A program made the position numbers and the translations under genes. 64,000 nt of DNA, from NCBI RefSeq assembly GCF_030848805.1, contig NC_092362.1, positions 12,132,157 to 12,196,156 on the forward strand. The letters are read 5' to 3'. Source of the stretch: Temnothorax longispinosus (Eukaryota; Arthropoda; Insecta; Hymenoptera; Formicidae). The notes beneath the pieces are model-generated. The model did not search any database, was not told the origin of the DNA, and saw only the letters and a list, made by a program, of their open reading frames with translations. Below, in pieces: positions 46,157 to 56,836 of this stretch. Position 1 is the first letter of the stretch. Each line of letters starts with the position of its first letter.

Positions 46157-47030
46157 CATGAAGCAATCCAAGAAAACCGAACGCGATCTATTGGAGCTGT
46201 CCCACCAAGTCGCTACCTTGGGTGAATTTTTCATGGGCGCTGAAATGCGCGAAATTCGTCAAGCAGCTCGAGGCCCGCAGTAGTCCAAACGTCCGCGGCT
46301 CTCGATCGGGCGTAGACAATCGTTGGTAGCCAGAATCGCGCGAATCGAAGGTGCGAAGACACGATTGGAAAGACATTTTTTATCCATAGCGGTGGTGATT
46401 ATGCGGACACCGGTAGCAGTGGCGACACGCGCGCGGCGAAACTCGTTTGGCATCGAGAGATCGATGCCGCGTTCGAAACGCGTATAATGACCGGCGCGGT
46501 AATTAATGCAGACTACATAGAACCGCGACAGTTTTTGGAAGACGCCGGCAGCGTAGTGCTCGAGCAAGTGCGAGACATTATAAAAACACATAACTGCGTC
46601 AAAGTGAACACCGCGTTCAACGGGGAGTTTAAACGTTTGGCGGGCGATAAACGTGACAATAAGAATCTGAACACAAAAAACAAAAAACTCTGTTGTACAT
46701 CGAACTTGCGCGAGTGGTACGAGCAGCACGTTATCGAACCTACATTAGCGTCCTTCGAGAAGTTCCAGGAACGCGACAGTGGATGGGCGTTGTCGCGAAT
46801 CCTCAATTTGACGGTGAACGTCAACAGGTACAATCCTTTGCGCGCGGGGTGTCACTTGAAATTACCTCAAGACATTAAAACGAGGAGAGCGGTGATCAAC
46901 GTGCAATCTATGGACAATGCGTGTTTTGCGTGTTTTGCGTCAGTGGAACCGCCTTACATCCAGCCGAAAGAAATTCAGAACGGGAATCTTCATACCCTCA
47001 TTATACAACAATATCAAGAGACACGGTAGT
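46157..47030 (+). pseudogene. Decayed fragment of a PolB-associated (Maverick-like) gene family
   Basis: The clearest frame is 46370-47029. It contains TGAVINADYIEPRQFLEDAG, LREWYEQHVIEPTLASFEKF, GWALSRILNLTVNVNRYNPL and VINVQSMDNACFA. This conserved order is, from memory, the N-terminal region of arthropod proteins that also carry a protein-primed type B DNA polymerase. Those proteins are found in Maverick/Polinton-like or related virus-derived loci. After MDNACFA the frame shifts, with HPAERNSERESSYPHY in another frame, and homology stops near 47015. An upstream start (46157) runs into a TAG near 46281. Only this piece remains, and no polymerase domain is in the window. The GC content is higher than that of the neighbouring sequence. 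Confidence 0.5.
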
Positions 47031-47124
47031 GTCTCGCGCCAAGTACGCGCGAAGCGAGACGCACCGTGACTCTTTTACGCGAACGCATGAGTTGCGAGTA
47101 TCCGAGATTTTGAGATCTCAATAA

Positions 47125-47407
47125 CGAGTGAACGGATCAATTTCTAAGTAGGTTCGATCGATAGCTTGGGGTTTGATTTATAAATAAGAGTCTTTTTTTT
47201 CCGTTACGTGCCCAAAGTCTAAATGTGGAAAATTTTTTTTTAAGAAACGTCCACGTCGGACAAAAATGGCGGCTGGTGTGTCACTTTCCCATTTTTGACA
47301 CGAGATTGCACTCGTGCACTGTCGCAGTGCGTGACAGTTTTTTACAACCTAGAAAAGGATAAGTGTAAGTGTGTGATAGTCGTGATCGTTGCCGCGTCGT
47401 GACAGAT
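47125..47407. other. No gene seen
   Basis: Contains short GC-rich hairpin-like text near 47310-47335 (gcactcgtgcactgtcgcagtgc split by the centre) but nothing coding. Confidence 0.35.
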
Positions 47408-47505
47408 AGTGAAATATATATAAGTATTGACCGTAGAGAGCTGATGCCGAGAGATCTTTAAGAAGGAAGGTGTATCTACAAATGCCTTGTAAAAGTTGTC
47501 AAACT

Positions 47506-47667
47506 GTATGTTTACGCGAGCGTTACTTCTGTAGTAATAACTTACGATAATTCACTCGTTTACGCGGAGTAAATTATCGTAAGTTACTACAAAATCCCGT
47601 TTACGCGAAGGAAAATTCTGTTTACGCGAAGGAATTATCGTAAGTTTACTACGCTCGCGTAAACGTA
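47506..47667. mobile_element. Palindromic MITE, family X, copy 2
   Basis: Ends gtatgtttacgcgagcgtta and acgctcgcgtaaacgta. The interior matches copy 1 (12903-13042), with an internal repeat of 'tttacgcgaaggaa'. Confidence 0.8.
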
Positions 47668-47788
47668 GTAAGTGAAATATATAAAGTATTAACCACAGAG
47701 AGCTGATGTCGAGGAGATCTTTAAAAGAAGGAAGGTATATCCAAAATTGCACACGTACGTATATGATGTCTTGTAAAAGTTGTCGAAC

Positions 47789-47997
47789 TATATGTTTATG
47801 CGAGTGAGTACATCTGTAGTAACTTACAGTAATTCATATTAAGATACGTCGTCGTCTCTCAATCAGAGAAACGTAACCTTCACTACTTTCAACGGTGGCT
47901 CTTGATTTCCGATCACAATAGTTACTATAAAATCTCCCGTTTACGCGGAGGAATTATCGTATCGTAAGTTACTACAGAAGTAACGTTTGCATAAATA
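47789..47997. mobile_element. Palindromic MITE, family X, copy 3 (interrupted)
   Basis: The left end 'tatgtttatgcgagtgagta' and right part 'gtaagttactacagaagtaa' match the family. About 75 bp of unrelated sequence (47843-47915) splits it. Confidence 0.65.
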
Positions 47998-48037
47998 GGT
48001 TATAAAAATAACACGATGTTATATATGCGGTTTGCCG

Positions 48038-48039
<2 letters not shown>

Positions 48040-48088
<49 letters not shown>
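48040..48088. repeat. (AT)n microsatellite
   Basis: About 24 AT dinucleotides. Confidence 0.95.
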
Positions 48089-48092
<4 letters not shown>

Positions 48093-48390
48093 AACGCACA
48101 CAAGCTTAATGTTATTAATCGCAGTATTCATTATTAAAAAATAAAACTTCATAGATATATTTATACATATACCTACATATACTGAAAATCATTATAATTG
48201 CATATGAAAATCTGTCAATGTATATGCTGCTTTTGATATAATTTATATTTCTATGAAATATATAAGCTTATTTCTTTGTAATTGAATAATAAGAAATAAT
48301 ACTGTACACTATACCTTATACTAATACCAATCAATGAGGTATATAACAATACTGACATTGCAGCATGTATTATTGACAAGATATAACAAC

Positions 48391-48631
48391 TAGGCCATTG
48401 TGATGGTTGTATCAAAAAGGATTATATAAAATGTTATAGGTTATGTGTCCAACATGCTATTTAATGAAGAGATATAATAATTACCAGTAGTTATATGATT
48501 TCCAACAAATTCTTGAATATGGCAAAGGAAATACTGGCACAATATACTGGTATAATAATTAAACAACACCGCACCGTTGTTACTTGTTACTTAGTTGTCC
48601 CGCCTATTCGATCCTTTACTCGGCCTGGCAG
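48391..48631 (+). repeat. 240-bp direct repeat, copy 1
   Basis: Begins taggccattgtgatggttg and ends 'tactcggcctggcag'. It matches 49346-49591 with scattered substitutions and small indels. It contains 'acaccgcaccgttgttact'. No terminal TG/CA pair or target duplication was found, so the class is open. Confidence 0.8.
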
Positions 48632-48856
48632 TTTTGGACTTCGTATCTGGAAATGTAACAAAATTTAACGACCAATTTGACCAGTTATTGGCCTAGTTTA
48701 CACCGATCTCTTGATACGCTTATCAAATAGTAAACATCGCTCAACGATAGAATGCTGGAGGAAAGTCTAACGCGAATACCTCCAAATGTACATCTCCATG
48801 GAAATATTGCGACACTCGCGGGCATCATACCTATATGTAAATCGTACCTTGCGTAA

Positions 48857-48858
<2 letters not shown>

Positions 48859-48926
<68 letters not shown>
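48859..48926. repeat. (CT)n microsatellite
   Basis: About 33 CT dinucleotides; the Leu/Ser frame through it is not a gene. Confidence 0.95.
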
Positions 48927-48930
<4 letters not shown>

Positions 48931-49077
48931 GTTACTTTCCGCGAGGACAGGTATACGACTACATAAATCGCATCATGTTCCGAGGATCATCGTTCGCCGG
49001 ATCTTCGCGCCCTTCCCGGCGATGTCACGATAACGCGATACCGAGATACCATTGCACGTCGTAATCACGTTACATAT

Positions 49078-49202
49078 GGGCTGTATTCGGGGAGCGCGCT
49101 ATTAGCGCTATTTGCTTATTCTATCCTTGTTTTACATCTGATGAGCGATAAAGACAGAATGATGCAATAGCGCTATAATAGCGCGCTCCTCGAATGCAGC
49201 CC
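49078..49202. mobile_element. Palindromic MITE (125 bp)
   Basis: The ends gggctgtattcggggagcgc and gcgctcctcgaatgcagccc are inverses with few mismatches. 'gcgctattagcgctatt' is inverted as 'aatagcgctataatagcgc'. No clear target duplication. Confidence 0.8.
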
Positions 49203-49345
49203 AAGAAGGGAAGTCGGTCGTCGACTGCAATGATAAGCCGCGCGACTACAAACTATAGTATATTTTAACTGATCAATCAATAATCAAACTAAATTTACTA
49301 GTTATTTACTATTTAATACGCGTATTAAGTGATCGGTATAAACTA

Positions 49346-49591
49346 TAGGCCATTGTGATGGTTGTATCAAAAAAGATTATATAAAATTTTATAAGTTATA
49401 TATCCAACATGCTATTTAATGAAGAGATATAATAATTACCAGCAGTTATGATTTCCAACAAATTCTTGAATATAGCGAAGGAAATGGCACAATATACTGG
49501 TATAATAATTAAACAACACTGCACCGTTGTTATTTGTTACTGTGGTTGTCCCGCCGGTCCCGTTTATTCGATCCTCTACTCGGCCAGGCAG
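49346..49591 (+). repeat. 240-bp direct repeat, copy 2
   Basis: Partner of 48391-48631 in the same orientation; see there. Confidence 0.8.
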
Positions 49592-49884
49592 TAATGATAC
49601 TGATAGACGAGCCGCGCCCGCGAGCCGCGAGCGGGACGAGCCCGCCTTTTTTCGCGCATGCGCGTCAAATGCGGCGCTTGCTAGTATAATAGTTTAACCA
49701 ATCACAGTCTATTGTTCTCCTTGCGGTCGAAGAATCCCTGGTAACACAATACAGTCTAAAATTGCGACAGAAGTGCATAATATCTGTGATTGAACGAGTA
49801 CTTACTGTACTTTTGCAGCAGTCTGCTGTAAGAAGCTAAATATTACAAAATTTTACACGCGGCCTGTGCGTCTATTGTAAATAA
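49592..49884. other. No gene seen
   Basis: Contains a GC-rich patch of 'gcgagccgcgagcgggacgag' words near 49615-49650 and one 'accaatcacagtc' near 49697. Confidence 0.4.
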
Positions 49885-50025
49885 GGCCCGGTTTCACCAA
49901 CGTGATTTAATCTAATCGGTCGATTAAACTCACTCTTTGTCTCTTTCCAACTGTTCCCCTTAGAAAGAAACGAAGAGTGAATTTAATCGACCGATTAGAT
50001 TAAATCACGTTGGTGAAACCGGGCC
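49885..50025. mobile_element. Palindromic Harbinger-type MITE with TAA duplication
   Basis: The 141-bp element begins GGCCCGGTTTCACCAACGTG and ends with the inverse. Pairing extends through 'atttaatctaatcggtcgat'. TAA precedes (49882-49884) and follows (50026-50028). Confidence 0.9.
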
Positions 50026-50049
50026 TAAGGCTAAGGCCGGTATTATATA

Positions 50050-50194
50050 GGCCGGTATTCATAATCAGATCTTATTTCAAGACCGTCTTAAGTAATATCT
50101 TAAGATGCTAATACGGCTCTGTGATTGGTTAATGACATCTTAAGATTGTACTTAAAATGGTCTTAAATATAAGAACCGACTATGAATACCGGCC
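50050..50194. mobile_element. MITE, family Y, intact copy
   Basis: The ends GGCCGGTATTCATA and TATGAATACCGGCC are inverses, and ATA flanks both sides. The arms share 'tcttaagtaatatctta' and 'cttaaaatggtcttaa'-type sequence. The centre has 'tctgtgattggtt'. It is the same family as 13109-13399. Confidence 0.88.
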
Positions 50195-50500
50195 ATAGAC
50201 CGCTGTTACACGGCGCCGTTAATCGGGTTTAATAACATAACATAAAATAGTAATTTTAATATTTTTAAAAAACAATGAATAATATTATGTTTCCTAAACG
50301 TATGTAATGTTTTATAACTGTTAAGAAAACGTATATAAAATCAACATGTGATACTTATTGGAATAACTGATATCATATATTTATACGAAATAATTTTTTT
50401 ATTTGTAAATTATAATTTCACATGATAATTTATAACAAGAGGGTATAGTCTATACTTAGCGTTACGAATACTTTATTAAAAACAATGGAATAAATTATTG
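50195..50500. other. AT-rich, nothing seen
   Basis: No repeats or frames worth calling. Confidence 0.4.
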
Positions 50501-50574
50501 GATCCGCCAGTGCGTAGATAAAAATAATCGAGATTAAGCGACCCAACTGGCCAATTTCTATTTATTCGTCTCAC

Positions 50575-50611
50575 AACGTTTCGACCCCGATTGGGTCCTT
50601 TTCAAGTGAGA
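50575..50611 (-). ncRNA. Hammerhead-like motif in the Penelope tail
   Basis: The minus strand reads 'cacttgaaaaggaccc' + 'aatcggggtcgaaacgttg'. GACCC and GGGGTC form a stem capped by AATC, followed by CGAAAC, as in hammerhead stem II plus core. The usual CTGATGAG box is TTGAAAAG here, so this copy is probably a decayed or divergent ribozyme. Such motifs are known from Penelope-like elements. Confidence 0.5.
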
Positions 50612-50994
50612 TTATACATAATTACGCAACAATAAATCATGCGTCGCAAGACGTTGCGCCCAAACCACATCATGCGAACGCCATGCTAGAACGAATAAAA
50701 TGTAAATATAAGTATGTCAGATATAAATTATGAAAAAGTGGGAGACATATCGCAAGTACATCGTGAGACCTTACATGTTAAGTGCGTCAAAAGAATAAAA
50801 TAACAAGTTTCTGAAAGTCGCCACGCAAATTCCGAAGAAAAAAGGACTGTCCATTTTCTCCACTGGCTCGATTCCGTGCCATATTCAAAGTCACAATGAT
50901 AAATGCTAATTACAATAAGACGCGTTCCGAAAGTAAGGAATAACAAACCAGATCATAAACAATACAACAGAAACAGATCCGACTCTATCACTTA

Positions 50995-52745
50995 TTATAC
51001 TGCCTCAATAACACAATCGTATATCGCGGGCAAATTCTCCGTATCCTTCTGGAGGTTTACAGTGTATTTATTCTTTTTAATGAAAAACATTTCAGAAATC
51101 TCTCTTTTTCTGAAATGTCTCTCGCTATACAGGATTTTCGGATTTTGCCAATCAAAATCGTGGTTTTGAGTGAGACGGTGTTTAGTTACAATCGAATGAT
51201 TATCTACGTGCTTTTTGACATCGCTCCGATGTTCTTTTATGCGAGTCTCTAGGTGTTTTTTTGTTTGTCCGACGTAACAAGAGTCACAATTAACACAATC
51301 TAACTTATATACAATATTGGTCTGCCTGTAAGGTTGTAATTTGTCCTTCCTTTTCTTAATTACACAATCTAGCTTCCTCGGAATCGTTAAAAGTGTTTTA
51401 AATTTGACATCTCTCACAGCACTTTCCCTCATTGTACGCTCAATGTTCGCACTAAGGCCTTTGACATACGGTATTGTTACAAAGTTGACAGGATCTCCCC
51501 GCGCTTGCAAGTCTGCACTCTCATCAATCGGATTATTCAATTTTTGTTGTTGTTAGCTCGCCTCGACGGACATTAATGTATTTATTGACGACATCAATCG
51601 GAAAACAGTTGTTTAAAAGTATTTTTCTAACTGTTGAAATGTTATTAGAGTGAAACCGATTATCCGAGAGTAAAATCGCCCTATCCACTAAATTCCTTAT
51701 AATGTTAATTTTATATTTAAACGGGTGATTCAAGAAATAATTGATGTAGCGTCCCGAGAACGTTGGTTTTCTGTACCAATTCGTTATCAATGTATTCTTT
51801 TCTCGAATCACTATGGTGTCCAAGAAATTTAATGCACAATTTGTTTCTATTTCATACGTAAATTTTAATCTAGAGTGGTAGTTATTGAATGTCGTGAGGA
51901 GCTCATCAATTTTCGACTTAGGGACTACCGCAAAAATATCATCCACGTATCTACGATAGAATGTTACAATAAAACTGAGCGACTGCAGACAGTGTGTTTC
52001 TAGATCATCCATAACTAGATCCGCGAGAATTGGGGAGAGGAAAGATCCCATCGGACTACCGAAAATTTGTTCGTAAAAACGTCTGTTGAAACAGAAACTG
52101 GTAGAGCTTAGGATCAGGTCTATTGCGTGCGTGAACTGAGGAAGACTTATTCGTATTCTTTGCAATATGATTCCAACGTTTTTCTATAGCTTTGATGACC
52201 AACTTTTTAGGGATGTTAGTAAAAAGTGCGGTTACATCTAACAAAACCAATATATCGTCATCGTCAATTCTCACACCGTTAATCATTTCGACGAAAGACC
52301 AACTGTCCTTGACATGTGACATTAGGTTTAGGTACAGATTGGTCTCTTGACCATACTCTTTATCGTGAAATAATCTCGCTATTTCATACAATGGACTTCC
52401 CAACGCGGACATAATAATACGAAGTGGGAAGCCATTTTTATGTACTTTCGGTAGTCCATAACAACGAGGTAGATTCCCATTAGTGCAATTAAGTCGTTTA
52501 TATCCATTTTTGCTGATGATATCTTTGTTATACCAAGTTTTAATTAGTTCCTTAATCATTGTAGTTATTCTATTAATCGGATTCTTATTTAATTCTTTAT
52601 ATGTAGAACTGTCATTGAGCAACACGCCCAACACGGTCATTTCAAATGACTCATTTGATTAAAATACGTATTCTTATCCATAATTACGGTAACTTGGCCT
52701 GCTTTAAGCTTTAGTAACAAAGATATCACCATTCTCCCGGAGAAA
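50995..52745 (-). pseudogene. Penelope reverse transcriptase plus GIY-YIG endonuclease
   Basis: N-terminal RT motifs are YGLPKVHKNGFPLRIIMSA and VLLDVTALFTNIPKKLV. After a frameshift near 52140 come IFGSPMGSFLSPILADLVMD and the catalytic YVDD within FYRRYVDDIFAV. They are followed by ALNFLDTIV and NWYRKPTFSGRYINY. After a second shift near 51535 comes the GIY-YIG domain. It opens with IVYKLDC, then CDSCYVGQTKKHLETRIKEH. The domain contains two CxxC-type cysteines typical of Penelope. GIY-YIG is the endonuclease that starts target-primed reverse transcription in this class, unlike the AP endonuclease of LINEs. Confidence 0.9.
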
Positions 52746-52760
52746 CCCTGCGCAATATTT

Positions 52761-53205
52761 AAATTCCTGCGATATGTATTTGTCTTTATTAAACTTTATT
52801 AAACTTTATGTCTTTATTTAACTTTATTAAAATTTGATTCATGAATCAAGACGAAGAAATCTGCGCTTCGTAACACCTTATTTATCAATCAAACATTTTT
52901 CAAAATTTGTAACGCCAAAATGGACCGCAGCCTACATCTCACAGCACGAAGCTATAACAGTTTCACAATTTCCACTTAACTTACAGTAATTATTTCTATA
53001 AATATTTATAACATAAATTAAAAACAACTTTAATAATATTGATGATAATTATTTACACTTTATTTTAAAATATTTATTATAATCTTTCAGATACTTTTAT
53101 TTTCCGGACATTATAATATTTACAAAATATTCAACGTATATATTTTTAAAATATTTAATCTTTTTTATAAATATTTTATAAATATTTTATAAATATTTTG
53201 TGCTG
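52761..53205. other. AT-rich with short tandem motifs
   Basis: Small repeats 'tttattaaactttattaaac' (52788) and 'ttttataaatattttataaa' (53163-53200); no gene. Confidence 0.5.
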
Positions 53206-53600
53206 TCTGGGAGTTTAGCGCGCTCGGCTGTTCTTTTCCTGACGGGCAGATGCTTACACGCTTTTTTCGCATTTCTGTCACTCGGATCTATACGGCAAAA
53301 ACAACAATTTAAGCGACATTATACACTTGTGAAATTTTGCTGCAAATATGTTTCAAGAGTCTAACACACTCGACTGCTCTTTTTCTCACGGGCAGATGAT
53401 TGCACGTTCTTTTCACGTTTCTGCCGGTCGGATCTGTACGGCAAAAACAACAATTTAAGCGACATACACTTGTGAAATTTTGCTGCAAATATGTTTCAAA
53501 CGTCTAGCACATTCGACTGCTCTTTTTCTCACGGGCAGATGCTTGCACGTTCTTTTCACGTTTCTGCCGGTTGGATCTGTACTCAAAAGATACTTCCATA
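53206..53600. repeat. Three-unit tandem repeat, about 145-bp period
   Basis: 'tctaacacactcgactgctc' and variants start near 53214, 53360 and 53503. Each is followed by 'acgggcagatgcttgcacg', 'ttttcacgtttctgcc' and 'cggatctgtacggcaaaaac'. It ends against the foldback element. Confidence 0.85.
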
Positions 53601-55590
53601 TTGTCACGTCTGACGGTATAATCACCACTATATTCCAGCCGCATAAATTTTTCGATTTCTATCTTCATTGCCCAGCATCTGAAAACAATATTATAATATA
53701 ATTATCACTCTTTAAAGTAATTGTCACAATAATCATTACTCAGTTGATGCGAGCACGCGTTCTTAAAGTAGATAACACGAGCCTAGAGAACATGGCTGCC
53801 TAAAGGCACCCTTTCAAGCTTAAGCCCCATTTTCCTGAATCACGCTATAAACTTTTGGACAATCGCTTGTTAAAATTTCCCAAAATCTCCCCAATTGATC
53901 GTAAACGGATATTACAGGCTTTATGAGATTCTTTATGCAATATAAATTCAGTTTGACACGCGAATCTAACAAAAACAAATGCATGATCCATAAGAATAAA
54001 TTAAGGAAACTAAAATAAAATATGAATAAATAAATTAAAAGCAGATTATTCATAAGAATATAACCTTTTGTGCTTAAAGAACATTATCATACTAAAATAA
54101 TAATTATCTCATTAGCATTTTTTCAAACATGATTGTTATAAACAATTAAATTATATTATTAATAGACCTAGCTAATGTGACTACCGGAACTATCACAAAG
54201 GGTCAAACAACTTTTGGTTATAAATCATTATTGTATCTCTCAAAATAAACTAATTAACAATACAATTTACCATAAAATTATTATTAAAGATGATGAATAA
54301 AATCACTGCAGACACTTAAGATACTCAACAAAGCATGTCAAGTAATCTCACAAAAACCCTCACATCATATCTCTTCTTAATTCCGAGATATAATTAAAAA
54401 TTACGGAAATCCATAAAACACAAAAATTTAAAACAACCTAAAATAATGCTTTTAATTGTCTGAACACAACAAAAGAAACCCCATCTCTTTATCTCTTACC
54501 GTTCTCGAGTTATAAATTATTAAAGTTTCACGTCCGCCATTTTGAGTTTCTTACCTTTTAAACTTACAAAGACCAAATCACTTTTACATTAATATTTTAG
54601 CCTTTTATATATTTTAAGATCAATAAATTCCATTTCTGAACAAAAATTTTGACACTTAATTATTATGATAAAAATGGAATCCGTCATGCTTCTAAACACC
54701 AGTAGCGTTAACGCCGATTTTCTATTTAAATTAATTAAACTAATAAACGGGATTGAAAATTGAACATTCGCTTCATGAAAAACGAGGATAGTTTAATGCC
54801 AGTTCACAGAGAGTAAGACAAGGATATAGCCATATAGACTCTTAATAATTTAAAATAAAAATAAGAAATGAATAGTTTCAGAAAAAAACAATACATACGC
54901 GTATAAGGAATAATCATTAGAATCGCTCGATAGAAAAACATTTACTACATAATCATTTATTTTTGCAACTTACTTTTATAAACAATTATAAAAAAATTAT
55001 TGACCATGTCAATAAATATTTTTAACTTATATCTTAGATCATATATAACAACTTTTATATAAGTCAAAACCTTGTTACTCCATTAATGAAGGCTACACAA
55101 TTTTTAAAGGAAATACAGGGCCGGATAACAAATATTCCGATCTAGCGGGAAAAATCTGGCAACCCAGGCTGGGTTTTTTTAATTTCCTTAGTTTATTCTT
55201 ATGGAACATGCATTCATTTTCGTTAGATCCGTGTATCAACCTGAATTTATATTACATAAAGGATCTCATAAAGCTTATAATATCCATTTACGATCAATTT
55301 TAGAGAATCTGAGGAATTTTAGCAAACGATTGTCCAAAAGTTTATAGTGTGATACATGAAAATGGGGCTTAAACTTGAAAGGGTGCCTTTAGGCAGCCAT
55401 GTTCTCTAGACTCGTGTCAGCTATTTTAAGAACGCGTGCTCGCATCAGCTGAGTAATGATTATTCTGACAGTTACTTTAAAGAGTGATAATTATATTATA
55501 ATGTTGTTTTCAGATGCTGGGCAAGGAGGCTAGAAATCGAAAAATTTATGCGGCTGGAATATAGCAGTGATTATACCGTCAGACGTGACA
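53600..55590. mobile_element. Foldback-type element with arms of about 420 bp
   Basis: Left arm 53600-54017 is inverted as 55178-55590. Matching landmarks are tgtcacgtctgacggtataa at the outside, 'ggctgcctaaaggcaccctt' in the middle and 'agaataaattaaggaaac' at the inner edge. The arms differ by scattered changes and a few short indels. The roughly 1.16-kb centre is AT-rich without a convincing ORF. The frame 54053-53820 lies in the arm and is not supported. This is a likely non-autonomous DNA transposon. No target duplication was recognised. Confidence 0.85.
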
Positions 55591-56166
55591 TCTCCCTCCT
55601 TAGGGAAGTTCGGTCCCCGAACTTTTTAGTAAGTATCAACTCGCGGTTATGTTATATAAAGTATAATTGTTATGTATGGTTAATTATTATTTTTCGTCAA
55701 TATTTAGGATGGATGGTGGTATGAAAGCTATGCTATTACGGTTGGATTTATACGGCCTGGATTGTCTACTTTTTAGGTATTATTATTAATGATTATTGCC
55801 TACTATTATTCATTATATTTATATTTATTATTATTCCTCTTCTTTCCTTTTCTTCTCTTTTGTTTTTATTTTTTTTGTTTAAATATATTCAAGTATTTGC
55901 CGCGTGCTTTTTCCTTAGCTTCGTCTAAATCCAGGCGATAAGCAAAATTACGTAGTCTTTTCACTTTTAACATAAGGCTTGTCGTTGACATTTTGCTTAG
56001 CTCTGTAAGGATAATTATTTATTGATTATGTAACGGTTTTATCGTATAAGAGTGCATTAAGTAATATATTTCGTTATTGTTATAGGTGATAGGAGGTAAT
56101 AGTGAGTTGAGACTGAATTAATAAGGATAAGTATTTCAATCTTATTTTATATTCTTATTAATATAT
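55591..56166. other. No gene seen
   Basis: AT-rich sequence between the foldback element and the solo LTR. Confidence 0.4.
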
Positions 56167-56466
56167 TGTTGCGCCCGAGCCGAGACGCCCGGTAGAAACC
56201 CGGAAGGCAGTCGCAAAGCGCTGCCTGACGACGTGCTTGACGACGGGCCTGTCGTTGTTTGTTGACAGATGTCGGCATTCAGATTCTCCGCCGGGTCTTT
56301 GAGCCGAACAGACGTGTTCACGAGCTGACTGTATATTATCTCATTTCCGCATTAAACGAGTTCCTTTCTTACTGAGAGTCTTTATTCCCGGCAACGGGAT
56401 CGCGCGCCGCGTTCGCGAGTGTGTCTGTGTGTTGTGAGTGCAGCGAACGCGCGGACGAGCGCAACA
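56167..56466. mobile_element. Solo LTR (300 bp) with ATAT target duplication
   Basis: Begins TGTTGCGCCCGAG and ends GAGCGCAACA, so the tips are inverted TGTTGCGC/GCGCAACA. ATAT flanks both sides (56163-56166 and 56467-56470). A 4-bp duplication fits Ty3/Gypsy. The composition is GC-rich against AT-rich flanks. Internal sequence was presumably lost by LTR-LTR recombination. Confidence 0.85.
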
Positions 56467-56830
56467 ATATGTATGTATGGAAATATTAATGTATTTTCTT
56501 TTATCTTATTTCAGGTAAGGAATAGATACGAAATTATCTTGGATGGGCTTGTTTTACGAGTGTGAAAATGAATATATTATAATAATGATCTTACAATTAA
56601 AGCATTTAAGTTACTTGTATTTTGAGATTGATTAAATATATATATATATATGTTTATGTATATAGGTGTGCGTCAGCGTACTCTTTCCCCTTTTCTATTC
56701 TAAATACGTATATATAAATCAGAGTTAAAATTGTAACGGCCTGACTTTATCGAACGCGGACGAGTTTACGGGATCGGGAGTTCGATGACAGGCCCAGAAA
56801 CAGTAATCAATTTGCCATGTGAATATGCAC

Positions 56831-56836
56831 TTTATT
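56831..56836 (-). terminator. Polyadenylation signal of the solo LTR
   Basis: AATAAA on the minus strand, about 100 bp before the LTR end. Confidence 0.6.

Larger units (their letters stand above)
47408..47997. repeat. Tandem duplication (about 263 and 327 bp) including a MITE
   Basis: 'agtgaaatatata.aagtatt' followed by 'gagagctgatg' and 'gatcttta' occurs at 47408 and at 47671. Both copies continue through 'ttgtaaaagttgtc' into the family X MITE. Copy 2 has extra sequence in the flank and an insertion in the MITE. Confidence 0.8.
50500..52760 (-). mobile_element. Penelope-like element, frameshifted
   Basis: On the minus strand: an RT N-terminal region, an RT core, a GIY-YIG endonuclease, then a tail with a hammerhead-like motif. 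The frames 52640-52056, 52165-51533 and 51540-50995 overlap, so two frameshifts are enough to explain them. 5' sequence is present to about 52745, where VIMDKNTYFNQM begins. The element is inactive as it stands. Confidence 0.9.

Noticed and set aside
53820..54053. Hydrophobic minus-strand frame, possible membrane protein
   Set aside because: It lies in the arm of the foldback element and the mirrored arm does not keep the frame.
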